Assembly (NCBI GenBank): GCA_016946835.1
Contig: JACVTC010000046.1
Span: forward strand, 790,001-854,000
Direction: 5' to 3'
Length of the DNA stretch: 64,000 nucleotides
Source: Neocallimastix lanati (nom. inval.)
Lineage: Eukaryota; Neocallimastigomycota; Neocallimastigomycetes; Neocallimastigales; Neocallimastigaceae
Shown: piece after piece, positions 54,297 through 64,000 of the stretch
Position numbering within the stretch: position 1 is the stretch's first letter
Layout of the letters: every line of letters starts with the position of its first letter
Made by a program: the position numbers and the translations under genes
The notes under the pieces: generated by a model
The model's input: the letters and a program-made list of their open reading frames with translations, nothing else
What the model was told of the DNA's origin: nothing
Database searches by the model: none

Positions 54297-55158
54297 TGAT
54301 AAAAAATGACGGAATATTAATATTCAATAAAAATAATTTAATTAGAGCTTACGTAGATTCGGACTATGGAGGAGATGAAGCAACAAGAAGAATTAACATC
54401 AAGTATTATTCTTATATTAATAGTAACAGGCCCTGTTGGTTGGTATTCAAAACTACAACATATCAGTATCAACATCAACTGCTAAAAAGCAAATATTATG
54501 CACTTGGTGATTGTTCAAAATCAATTCGTATAATATGAAAATGTTCTTAATATGTTAGGAGAAGATTGTCAATGCATTAATATAAAAACAGATAATAAAG
54601 TCGCTATATATATTAACAAAATGATTTTTTTTTTTTATTTTATTTTTTTTTTAGACTAGGAAAGAGAACACACTTTTATTACTTTATTAAATAGATAATT
54701 ATATTTTAATGTAATACATTTTAATAAAATGCATAATATAATTTAAAGTTAAAAATAAAACGTATGATAAAAGATTCATAAAAATAAAAAATAAAATAAA
54801 AAAAAAAAAAAAAAATTAATTAATCATAGAAGAAAATTTAATGTATTAAAGAATAAAAATAAGTTTAAAAGTTAAAAAAATTTAGGTGTGATGTATACTA
54901 CGTGTAGTAATATGATCATTATTTTAAATATAAAATAATAAAACAAAACATCTTTAAAATAGATAGTGTGGTGAAAATGAAACTATTAATCAAAATACTA
55001 GACATATAGATATAAAATATCATCATATAAGGGATCTTATTAAAGAAAATAAAATTCACTTGAATTATATAAAATATCAAGATAATCATACAGACAGATT
55101 CACAAAATTTTTGATTAGTAATACAATGAAAATATTTAAAAATTCTATTTATGTATGA
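54297..55158 (+). pseudogene. Ty1/copia polyprotein C-terminus (RNase H) remnant, split by an insertion
   Basis: The first part (54297-54624) reads LIRAYVDSDYGGDEATRR, then YYSYINSNRPCW, KSKYYALGDCSKSIRI and, after a frame slip, NMLGEDCQCINIKTDNKVAI. These are the RNase H blocks of copia elements (family: GYVDSDYGGD..RRSTSGY, EAEYYAL, IKTDNKAAI). The second part (54974-55158) continues TRHIDIKYHHIRDLIKENKI and LNYIKYQDNHTDRFTKFL to a stop, the usual copia C-terminus. Between them sits a 349 bp insertion. Frame slips make it non-functional. Confidence 0.85.
54625..54973 (-). mobile_element. Small retroposon inserted in the copia remnant, 7 bp target duplication
   Basis: AAAATGA flanks both ends (54618-54624 and 54974-54980). 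The insert begins with a T-rich stretch, that is a poly-A tail on the minus strand, followed by TTAGACTAGGAAAGAGAACA. This block is shared with 30388-30410. Its far end carries AAAATAGATAGTGTGGTG, similar to the variant unit of the satellite at 35.1-35.5 kb. No coding sequence. SINE or truncated LINE. Confidence 0.6.
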
Positions 55159-55912
55159 ATTTTAATATTCTAAACTTTATGTAGAGTGTATATATTTCTT
55201 AGTGAATTACAACTGAAATGTATTATAAAATATGGCTAGATCATTATGTATACTATAGATAATACATATGTAGTAATATAAAATAAACCAGTAATAATTT
55301 AATTAAATATATGATATAGAAAAATCTTTAATTAATAAGAATAATAAAAATGTTAATAAAGTAATCTCTAGATTTCATTCAAATAATTAATTTAATAAGT
55401 GTTAAAATCATTTTTTAATTTAATAAATTTGTGACTATTCATTATTTCATATAAAAATTTATGTAAATTTTTAAATTAATAAAGAAATTAATTTATTTAA
55501 AATTTTATTATTATCTGATTAATTATTAAAAAATAAAATTATTTATTTCTTCAAATAATTATACTATTTTTCTAATAAAAATATTATATAAAACTTTTAT
55601 TATATATATGTAATAATAAAATCATTTTAATATTTATAAAAAAGATTATGTATGCAAATATATATAATAATAAATATATTAATTGTTATTAATGAAAATA
55701 ATTTTTATTACATATAAATTTAAATATATATAAATATATATTAGTAAGTTTATCTTTTTATCTTTTTCTCTTTCTTCCATTTGTGACAGAATGACTTTTC
55801 GAATTATCTAATTTTATTTTATAACTAATAATAAAATTTAAATTTATTTCAATTAATAATATTAAAATTAAAATATTTTTTAAATAAATATATAAATATA
55901 TAAATATATATA

Positions 55913-55944
<32 letters not shown>

Positions 55945-55969
55945 CAATATTATGTATAAATGTAAAAGT
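55159..55969. other. AT-rich spacer
   Basis: No gene. Ends with a poly-T run (55917-55944) just beyond the stop codon of the minus-strand gene to the right. Confidence 0.45.
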
Positions 55970-56502
55970 TCAATAGTACCTTTTATAATCAACAACTTGT
56001 TTCAAAATTCCAGATAGAATAAATTCGTTTGAATGAATATTATCATAACCCTGTTTAACCAAAGTTTCACATAATTGTTCATCATCTGGACAACTTAATA
56101 TTATAATGTCATCAATTTTTTCTTTAGGTAATTCATTTATTAACTATTATTAAATTTATTAATAAAATATATAAAATAAACATTATATCAATTACTAATT
56201 ATTCTTATTTGTTATATAAAAAAAGTATATTGAAATATTTTAATTAAGTTAAATTACCGTTCCTCCTGCTGCATTGATAATTGTTTCCATTTCATGATAT
56301 GGAGGCTTCGTATTAGGTGTCATATAAAATGTTAAATCTTTAAATAATGGATGATCTTTATTTTCAAAGGCAGTATTTAACGAATTCTTTATAGAAAATT
56401 TCCATTTTTTTTCTGATGCGGCATCCTTTAATATATATTTACTTGGATCTTTATTTATTTATTTTATTTATTAATTTATTATAATTAAAAAAGAAAATTA
56501 GA

Positions 56503-56543
<41 letters not shown>

Positions 56544-56828
56544 TTATTATTATTATTATTATTAGTATAAAATTTAAGTAGTTAGTTTATTTTTGTTAAT
56601 TATTAATATTAAATAATTATTTTATTTTAGTTAAGTAAAAAAAAAAATCTATATATACCTAAAAATTTTCCTGATTTTTTACTTGCTTTAATCCAATTTA
56701 ATGAAACAATTTTTTTACCAGTAGCTAATACACATAAAAATTTTACAGTTCTTCTAATTTTATCTGTTACTAAATGTGTACAATTTTCCCAAGATTCTTC
56801 AACAATTCCACCTAAGTCTTTTACAATC

Positions 56829-56888
<60 letters not shown>

Positions 56889-59800
56889 ACAAATTTTAAA
56901 ATTAGAGTTATCATTATATATGAATACTTGTTATAAAAACATAATATTACTTTGAAATAATGATCATCTATTCCTGTAAATGCGATTTTTGGAATTTCAA
57001 TATCTTCTTCATTCTTCTCATGATTTAATTTTATTTTACTATTTTTACTTGCTTTTGAATTTTCATTAGTATCTACAATTTCATCATGTTTTCTTTTTTT
57101 ATTATTAGCTAATAAAATAATACAAAAAATAATATAATTTCAATATTTAACAATAATATAAAATTTATAATATATAAGTTTATTTGCATTATTCTATTTT
57201 ATCTTAATGTTACCTATTTCCACTATTATTTCTTGTTTGTTTTCAACTAAACTAACTTCTTCAACTTTTTCAGTCGTTTTTTTAGTTTGCTTTTTAGTTT
57301 TTTCATTATTTTTGCTTTTCTTTTCTTTGTTTTTTATATTTTTATCTATTTTATCTTCATTTTTTGGAAGTTCATTATTCTTATTTTTTTCATCTTTTTT
57401 ATTATTTTTTCTTTTGTTTTTATTATCAGTTGCAACTTCTACTTCTTCATCTATTTCACTTTTGTCTTCTTCGCTTTTTGTATTTTTGCCTATTTCATCT
57501 TCATTTTTTGTATGTGCATTACTCTTCTTTTTTTCGATATTTTTATTATTTTTCCTTTTATTTTTATTAGTAACAGTCACTTCCAATGTTTCATTCATAT
57601 TTTTTTCTTCCTTTTTTACTATTTCAGCCTTTTCATCAATATCCATTTTATTACTTTGCTTATTCGATTTTCTTTTTGAAACTTTTTTACTTGTTGGTTC
57701 CTCTTCTTTATTTTGATTATTATTTAAACAATCATTTTCCATTTTAGAGTCTGACGTATCAATAATTTCTACTTTTCTATTTTCATTTTTTTCCTTTTCA
57801 ATATCTTTTTTAGTTTTATTCTTTTTTACTCTTGTCGATTTAACTTCTTTAATACTACTTTTAATTTTCAATGATTCATTTTCAATATTTTGTTCTGCCA
57901 TTTTGGATTCTTCATTAGAACTTTCTTTTTCAATTTTTTGTTCATTACCTAGTGAAATTTATAATTAATTAATAATAATAATAATAATTATATATTTATA
58001 TAATTAAATATATTAGTTTTCTTTAAAAAAAAAAATTTTTTTATAAGTATCTTATTCCTATATAATATTACTTTCATTTGAATAAGTCTTATCCATTTTA
58101 GATATTAAATTATTAGTGAAATCTTTATTTATTGTTTCATTATTAATATTATTTACATCATTCATAACATTTTGATTTTTTATATTTTCATTTATATTAT
58201 TATCAATATAATTTTTAATGCTATTCATTGCTTGATTATTAATATTTTCTTTATCAACGCTATCATTATTATTATCTATATTTTCTATATTTTTAGCTAA
58301 CTCATTACTATCTGTTATTATTTCATTCTCAATTTTAGTCTGTTCAGTAATTTCATTAGTGAATATATTTATTTCTTCCAGTGCATTTGTTTCATTCCCA
58401 TCATCCTTCATTATATTACCTTTCTTTTCGGAGTTTTCTAAATTACTCTTAGAATCTTCTATAATATCTTTTTTACTTTCACTTTCATTATTTTTTACAT
58501 CTTCTATTTTTTCATTTTCTTTAATATTATCTATTTCTAATGACACTTCATTTGTTTTGGTATTATTGGTCTCATTATTATTTAGTATATTTTCATCAAA
58601 TTTAATAGCTTTAGAATTTTCATTTTCATTTTTTATTAAAATTTCTTCATTTTCAAAAATCTTTTTTTCTTTATTAATACTTTTTATATTTTCTTTATTT
58701 TTCAATATGTTATTTTCGTTTTCCATATTATTTGTACTTCCATCTAATTTAATATCTTCTCTCTTTATCTTGTCATCATCATTTATCTCTAAATTTTCTT
58801 CATTTTCAAATATCTTATTTTCAACTTCTATATTATTTAATTTTTCACTGTTATTTTTTATTATTTCTTCATCCAATTTAATATTTTCTTCTTTTATTAT
58901 GTCAGATCTATTAATTTCTATATTTTCCTCTTCTTTCATTATAATGTCTTCAGTTTCTATATTATTTAAATTATTATCATCATTTTTCATTTCTTCACTT
59001 TTTTTAACATTTTCTAAATTTTCTTCATTTTTAACTATTTCATCTTCAATTTCCATATTGTTTGAATTCTCACAGTTATTTTCTATTATTTCATCATCTA
59101 ATTTAATATCCTCTTTTATTTTGTCAAATTTATTAACTTCTATATTTTCCTTATTTTTCATTATAATGTCTTTTGTTTCTATATTATTTAAATTATTATC
59201 ATCATTTTTTATTTCTTCACTTTTTTTAACATTTTCTAAATTTTCTTCATTTTTAACTATTTCATCTTCAATTTCCATATTATTTAATTTTTCACTGTTA
59301 TTTTTTATTATTTCTTTATCCAATTTAATATTTTCTTCTTTTATTTTGTCATATTTATTAATTTCTATATTTTCCTCTTCTTTCATTATAATATCTTCAG
59401 TTTCTATATTATTTAAATTATTATCATCATTTTTCATTTCTTCACTTTTTTTAACATTTTCTAAATTTTCTTCATTTTTAACTATTTCATCTTCAATTTC
59501 CATATTGTTTGAATTCTCAAAGTTATTTTCTATCATTTCATCATCTAATTTAATATCCTTCTCTTTTATTTTGTCATATTTATTAATTTCTATATTTTCC
59601 TTATTTTTCATTATAATGTCTTCAGTTTCTATATTATTTAAATTATTATCATCACTTTTCATTTCTTCATTTTTAACATCTTTTATATTTTCTTCATTTT
59701 CAAATTCATTTTCAATTTCCATATTGTTTAGATTTTCACTATTATTTTTTATTATTTCTTCATCTAATTCAATATTTTCTTCTTCTATTTTGTCATATTT

Positions 59801-60630
59801 ATTAATTTCTATATTTTCCTTATCTTTCATAATAATGTCTTCATTTTCTATATTATTTAAATTATTATTATCATTTTTTATTTCTTCACTTTTTTTAGTT
59901 TCTTTGTTTTCAACTATTTCATCTTCAATTTCCGTATTATTCGTATTTTCACTATTATTTTTTATTATTTCTTTACATAATTTTACGTTTTCTTCTTTTC
60001 TTTTACCATTTTTATTAATTAAAATTATTTTATTATTTTCTATAATTTCTTTTTTATTTTTAATTATTTCATTTTCAATTTCTATATCATTTGAATTACC
60101 ACTGTCATTTTTTAATGCTTCTTCATCTAAATTTATATTTTTTTTCTTCATTTTTTTATCTTTGTTAACTATAGTGTTTTCATCATTTATTAATATATTG
60201 TCTACAATTTCTGTTGTATTTAATTTTTTTTCTTGGTTGTTTATTTTTTCATTTATAATAATATTTTCTATATTTTCTTCATTTTTAATTACTTCATTTT
60301 CAATCTCCATTTTATTTGAACTTTCATTGTTATTCGTTATTATTTTTTTATCTAATTTATCAATTTCTTCCTTTAATTGGTCAATTTTTTTAATTTCAGT
60401 ATTTTCTTCATTTTTTACTATATCAACTTCAGTTTCAACATTATTTTTACTGTTACACTTTATTATTTCATCATTTATTTGAATATCTTCTATACTTTCT
60501 TTATGATTTTTAATCATATTAACTCCAGTTTCAATATTATTTGAATTTTCTTTGACATTATTTGTTACTTCGTCTTTTGTTATAATATTTTCTTCATTCA
60601 TTTCATCATTATTAATTTTAGTATCTTCTA

Positions 60631-60688
<58 letters not shown>

Positions 60689-63108
60689 TCTCAAAACTTC
60701 TATGAATTCTTCCTTTTCTTCTTCTGTATTCTTTTCCATATTATTATTATTATTTATTATTTCTTTTGAATTCTCTTTTATATCATTGTCATTTTTTAAT
60801 ATATCTTCTTCAACATTCATATTTTTAATTTTATTTTTTACATTTTTTAATATTTCCTGTTCAATTTCTATATTATCTGAGTTATTATTATTTTTTAAAA
60901 TTTTCCCTTCTTTTTCGATATCTTTATTTATCATTTTTTCATTAATTTCTGTTTTATGTTTGGGTTCATTTTGTTTTATCATTATTTCTTCAATATTTTC
61001 TTTTATAATTTTATTATTATTTATAATTTCTTTATTTTTGTTATGATCCTCAAGTTCTATTGTATTACACTCATTATCGACACTTTTAGAATTTTCTTCT
61101 ATTTTATTTTTATTTTCATTCGAATTGTCATTTGCTTTAATATCATTAAATTTAAGATCATCCTTTTCTATTATATCTACTCCATTTTCAATATTTTTTG
61201 AATTTTTAAACACAATTTCATTCTTTTTTTCTTCTATTTTAATATTTTCTTTGGTTTCATTTTTATTATTTACTTTTTCTTCATTGTTCTCAATATTTTT
61301 TGTAATATTTTCATCAATTTTTAATATATTTTCATTGTATTCTATGTTATTATTATTGATATTAACGTTCAATAAATTTTCAACACCTCCTTTTTCTTCA
61401 TCAATTATATTATCTAATTTCATATCAATATCATCTTGATTATTATTATTAGTATCATCATTACTATTATTTTTACTATTATTACTATTATTACTATTAT
61501 TATTACTATTATTATTATTATTATTTAATAAATATCTATTATTTTTATTCTCGTCTCTTAAGTTTTCAAAATTTTCTCTAATTTTAAGATTATCATTACT
61601 TTTTTCATTTTCATATTTATTTTCTTTACCTTCTTTATTATCATTATTATTAAATTTTTGTGAATTATTTCCATTTCTTGTTATTAAATTATCTGATATA
61701 TTATCAATATTTATTCCTTTTTCTGGTGAATTTGATTTATCATTATTTTTTTTATCACTAAAATTTTCTGTTTCCATATCTACATCTGTTGATTCATCAT
61801 CAATGTCATCAATTTTCGAATTTTTTTTACTATCTTCAATTTTTGATTTATTATCACTTTTTATTTTACTCATTCCTATATAATAAATTATTTTAATAGA
61901 AGCAATAATAATAAAAAATATATTATTAGTAAAAATGATAAATTATACATATATTACTTAAATCAACAAACTTTAATTTTTAAAATATTTATTACATATT
62001 ATTTATATACTTTTTATATTAATTAATGCTTCGGTTGTATCTCCTTTATTTGTTTCAGTCATATCGTACATTATTTCATCTTAATAAATTTAAATTATTA
62101 CATCATTAATTAATTATAATAAATAAATAAATCTAATAATTTATATAAATAATTACCCTCAATTTCTGTTTCATCACTTGAATCATTAGCAGTTTTTTCA
62201 TCCATTATTACTGAATTCTATAAAACATATTATTGATTATGAAAAAATAATTAATTATAATTCTAAAATAAATTTTATAATATACATTAAGTTTATTAAA
62301 ATTTACCGTTTCTAATTCATGGAATATTTAAAACAAAATAAAGTAAATAATTATGATAAATAATAATTTATAATAATATTATTATAATATAAAATAATGA
62401 TCTTTAAAATACCTTCTTCTTTTACCTAAAATACATATATAATAATATTAATAAAAATAAAAAGGAAAATCAATTTTAAATATTAACTTACTGGGATTAT
62501 TTCATAAATACATTTCGTCCTTCCGAATGATATTTTCCTCTTATCAAGCAATTGATACATTTTAGGAGATGGTCTTATTGGAACATCATTAAAATGTGTA
62601 TAATTCGTTGAATGAAGATCTTCAATAAAATGTTCATTACATACAACCTCTATATGTAATATTATTAATATATTTTTTATTTCATTATAATTAATTCATA
62701 ATTTAAAATAAAATCTTTTACTATAGTTAATTAAAAAAAAACTTCCTTATTCATTATTAAATAAATATAACAAATTTTATTTTAAAATTAAAAATATTTT
62801 ACCAATTTTTGCATGATAACTAGAAATTCCTAAATAATTCAAACAAATATCATTACTATCCATTCTTCCAATTGTGGTAATACCTTCATATATAGGAAAA
62901 ATTCTTTCTGGCTGACCATCTTGTTTTAATACTCTTAAGTGTGCCACCTACATTTTTATAATTATTTTATATATAATTAAATAGAAATATATAATTTTGT
63001 ATATTTAGATTGTTTTTGTAATACAAAAAAAAAAGATTATTGCTAAAAAAGTTTATTTTTTTTTTTTATCTCTTTTAAAGACTGATAAATCTTTTATTTT
63101 ATTAGAAA

Positions 63109-63139
<31 letters not shown>

Positions 63140-63291
63140 TTTTTTTTTGTTTATTTAATTTAATTAATTACAATTTTTCTATCCTCATCACTTGAACTTT
63201 CTGAGTCTGAACTTTCTTCTGAACTTTCATTTATATTTTCATTTTCATTTTCTTCAATATTTTCATTAATTTTTGTTTCAATATCAGACAT
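55970..63291 (-). CDS. MDC1-like DNA-damage mediator: FHA - disordered repeats - tandem BRCT
   Basis: Thirteen exons (minus): 63291-63172, 62947-62803, 62649-62492, 62425-62413, 62311-62307, 62217-62157, 62079-62011, 61875-58072, 57948-57214, 57108-56951, 56827-56659, 56448-56258 and 56143-55970, giving 1933 residues with all phases consistent. A Ser/Asp/Glu-rich tail (1-40) precedes an FHA domain (41-141) with TTIGRMDSNDI, ISSYHAKI and STNYTHFNDVPI. Residues ~190-1700 are Asn/Glu/Lys-rich, with six ~74-residue repeats. The C-terminal tandem BRCT (~1740-1933) has IAFTGID, HLVTDKIRRTVKFLC, IVSLNWIKASKKSGKF, FYMTPNTKPP, IINAAGGT and FILSGILKQ, closely following human MDC1. Its phospho-H2AX contacts (Thr in TG; Arg and Lys in R-T-V-K, here Arg1782 and Lys1785) are kept. 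By precedent (MDC1; fission yeast Mdb1, which has the same architecture) it would act in the nucleus at broken DNA. The exon joins between FHA and exon 61875 include two micro-exons, which are optional for frame. Confidence 0.85.
56830..56887. repeat. (ATT)n microsatellite reaching a 3' splice site
   Basis: About 19 ATT units (AAT on the coding strand) end at AAAG, the acceptor of the exon that encodes BRCT1 helices (starts 56827), leaving no pyrimidine tract. Confidence 0.85.
58740..60070 (-). repeat. Six coding tandem repeats of ~216-225 bp inside the MDC1-like gene
   Basis: Units start with NNLNNIETEDIIMK and run through KIKEENIKLDEEIIKNN and NNMEIEDEIVKNEENLENVK. The boundary word (coding NNLNNI) falls at about 58966, 59189, 59411, 59636 and 59852. 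Units 3 and 5 resemble each other (DDE-I-ENN-ENSNN) and units 4 and 6 resemble each other (EEIIKNNSEKLNN), which suggests later duplication of a two-unit block. Confidence 0.85.
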
Positions 63292-63527
63292 TATATATAT
63301 ATGTATTTCTTTTAATTATATTTCAAAAGATATGTTTAAGTTAAATAATTTTTTTTAATGACTGTGAAATTAAATTATTAAAACTAATTTCAATATAGAT
63401 TAGAGGTATATTTATATCATTTTCCTTGGTGGCAAATGATATAATAATTTGGGGTGTATAATAAAAAAAATTTAAAAAAAAATATTATTAAATACTATAT
63501 TATTTCAATATAAATGTTGTATAAAAA

Positions 63528-63602
<75 letters not shown>

Positions 63603-63604
63603 AC

Positions 63605-63646
<42 letters not shown>

Positions 63647-64000
63647 TATTACTATTATTATTATTATTATTATTATTATTTTATTATTATTATTATTATT
63701 ATAATTCTTATATTTATAATAATATATTTAATATATACTTCATATTATAGTTGTATCCAATATTTGCTGACATGAAAAAAACATAAAAAAATAATAAAAA
63801 TTAATTAAATTACATTGTGATAAACAGGATTTATATATGCAATAATCTTTATCTAGTATAATTATATTTTTTTATTAATATTTTCAAACCTAGAAATTAA
63901 CCAAGTTAACCTCCTTCTCTAATTATACGAAGGATTATTTGCATATAAAATTATTGTTTATAATTAAACTATAATTAAAGTAAATATAAAATAGTAATAT
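63292..64000. other. Upstream region of the MDC1-like gene, with an (ATT)n array
   Basis: An (ATT)n array with a few ACT/ACA variants spans about 63528-63700; its Leu-rich frames are artefacts. The remainder is AT-rich. TAGAGGTATATTTATATCAT lies at about 63400-63420, ~110 nt before the start codon. No other gene is visible to the window end. Confidence 0.55.

Noticed and set aside
58359-60482. A 707-codon plus-strand frame rich in Ser/Phe/Ile
   Set aside because: Antisense shadow of the Asn/Glu/Lys-rich exon of the MDC1-like gene; the minus strand has matching exons and domains at both ends.

Overview
The window looks like nuclear DNA of an anaerobic gut fungus (Neocallimastigomycota, the Neocallimastix/Piromyces/Anaeromyces group). 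Three things point there: extreme AT richness with long A/T homopolymers and AAT and AAAAT microsatellites; short AT-rich GT-AG introns and Asn/Lys/Glu-rich proteins; and four secreted CotH-family proteins, each ending in two fungal-type (CBM10-like) dockerins, the docking modules of fungal cellulosomes. Genus is not resolved. All exon models were built by hand from splice consensus, reading frame and remembered family motifs; nothing was aligned or searched.

Left part (1-12.4 kb): two minus-strand genes, the 5' part of a SNIP1/Pml1-like FHA splicing factor cut by the window edge, and a three-exon BTB/POZ gene. About 8 kb without genes follows, dominated by an (AAAAT)n array mixed with a ~36 bp unit (7.98-10.3 kb).

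Middle (12.5-52 kb): four same-strand CotH-dockerin genes (12.5, 27.6, 42.7 and 49.6 kb). The fourth carries a one-base frameshift before its dockerins. Between the first two lies a minus-strand Iks1-like protein kinase with nine exons, one of which appears to be only 3 nt long and supplies the proline of the APE motif. The rest of the space is a transposon graveyard: a decayed non-LTR retrotransposon (32.7-35.1 kb), a prefoldin-2 pseudogene joined to coiled-coil sequence (37.3-38.0 kb), an LTR fragment (39.3 kb), more AAAAT/36 bp satellite, and two copies of an unidentified decayed element (14.8-15.6 and 46.0-47.2 kb).

Right part (52-64 kb): a young 928 bp LTR element with apparently identical LTRs sits inside an AAT array, next to a Ty1/copia RNase H remnant that is itself split by a small retroposon with a 7 bp target duplication. 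A 13-exon minus-strand gene (55970-63291) then encodes a 1933-residue protein with an N-terminal FHA domain, a huge Asn/Glu/Lys-rich middle with ~74-residue repeats, and a C-terminal tandem BRCT resembling vertebrate MDC1, including the phospho-H2AX-binding R-x-x-K.

Functionally the CotH-dockerin genes belong to extracellular enzyme complexes at the cell surface; the remaining genes are ordinary nuclear or regulatory housekeeping functions (splicing, kinase signalling, DNA-damage response) with no operon-like relation to them.
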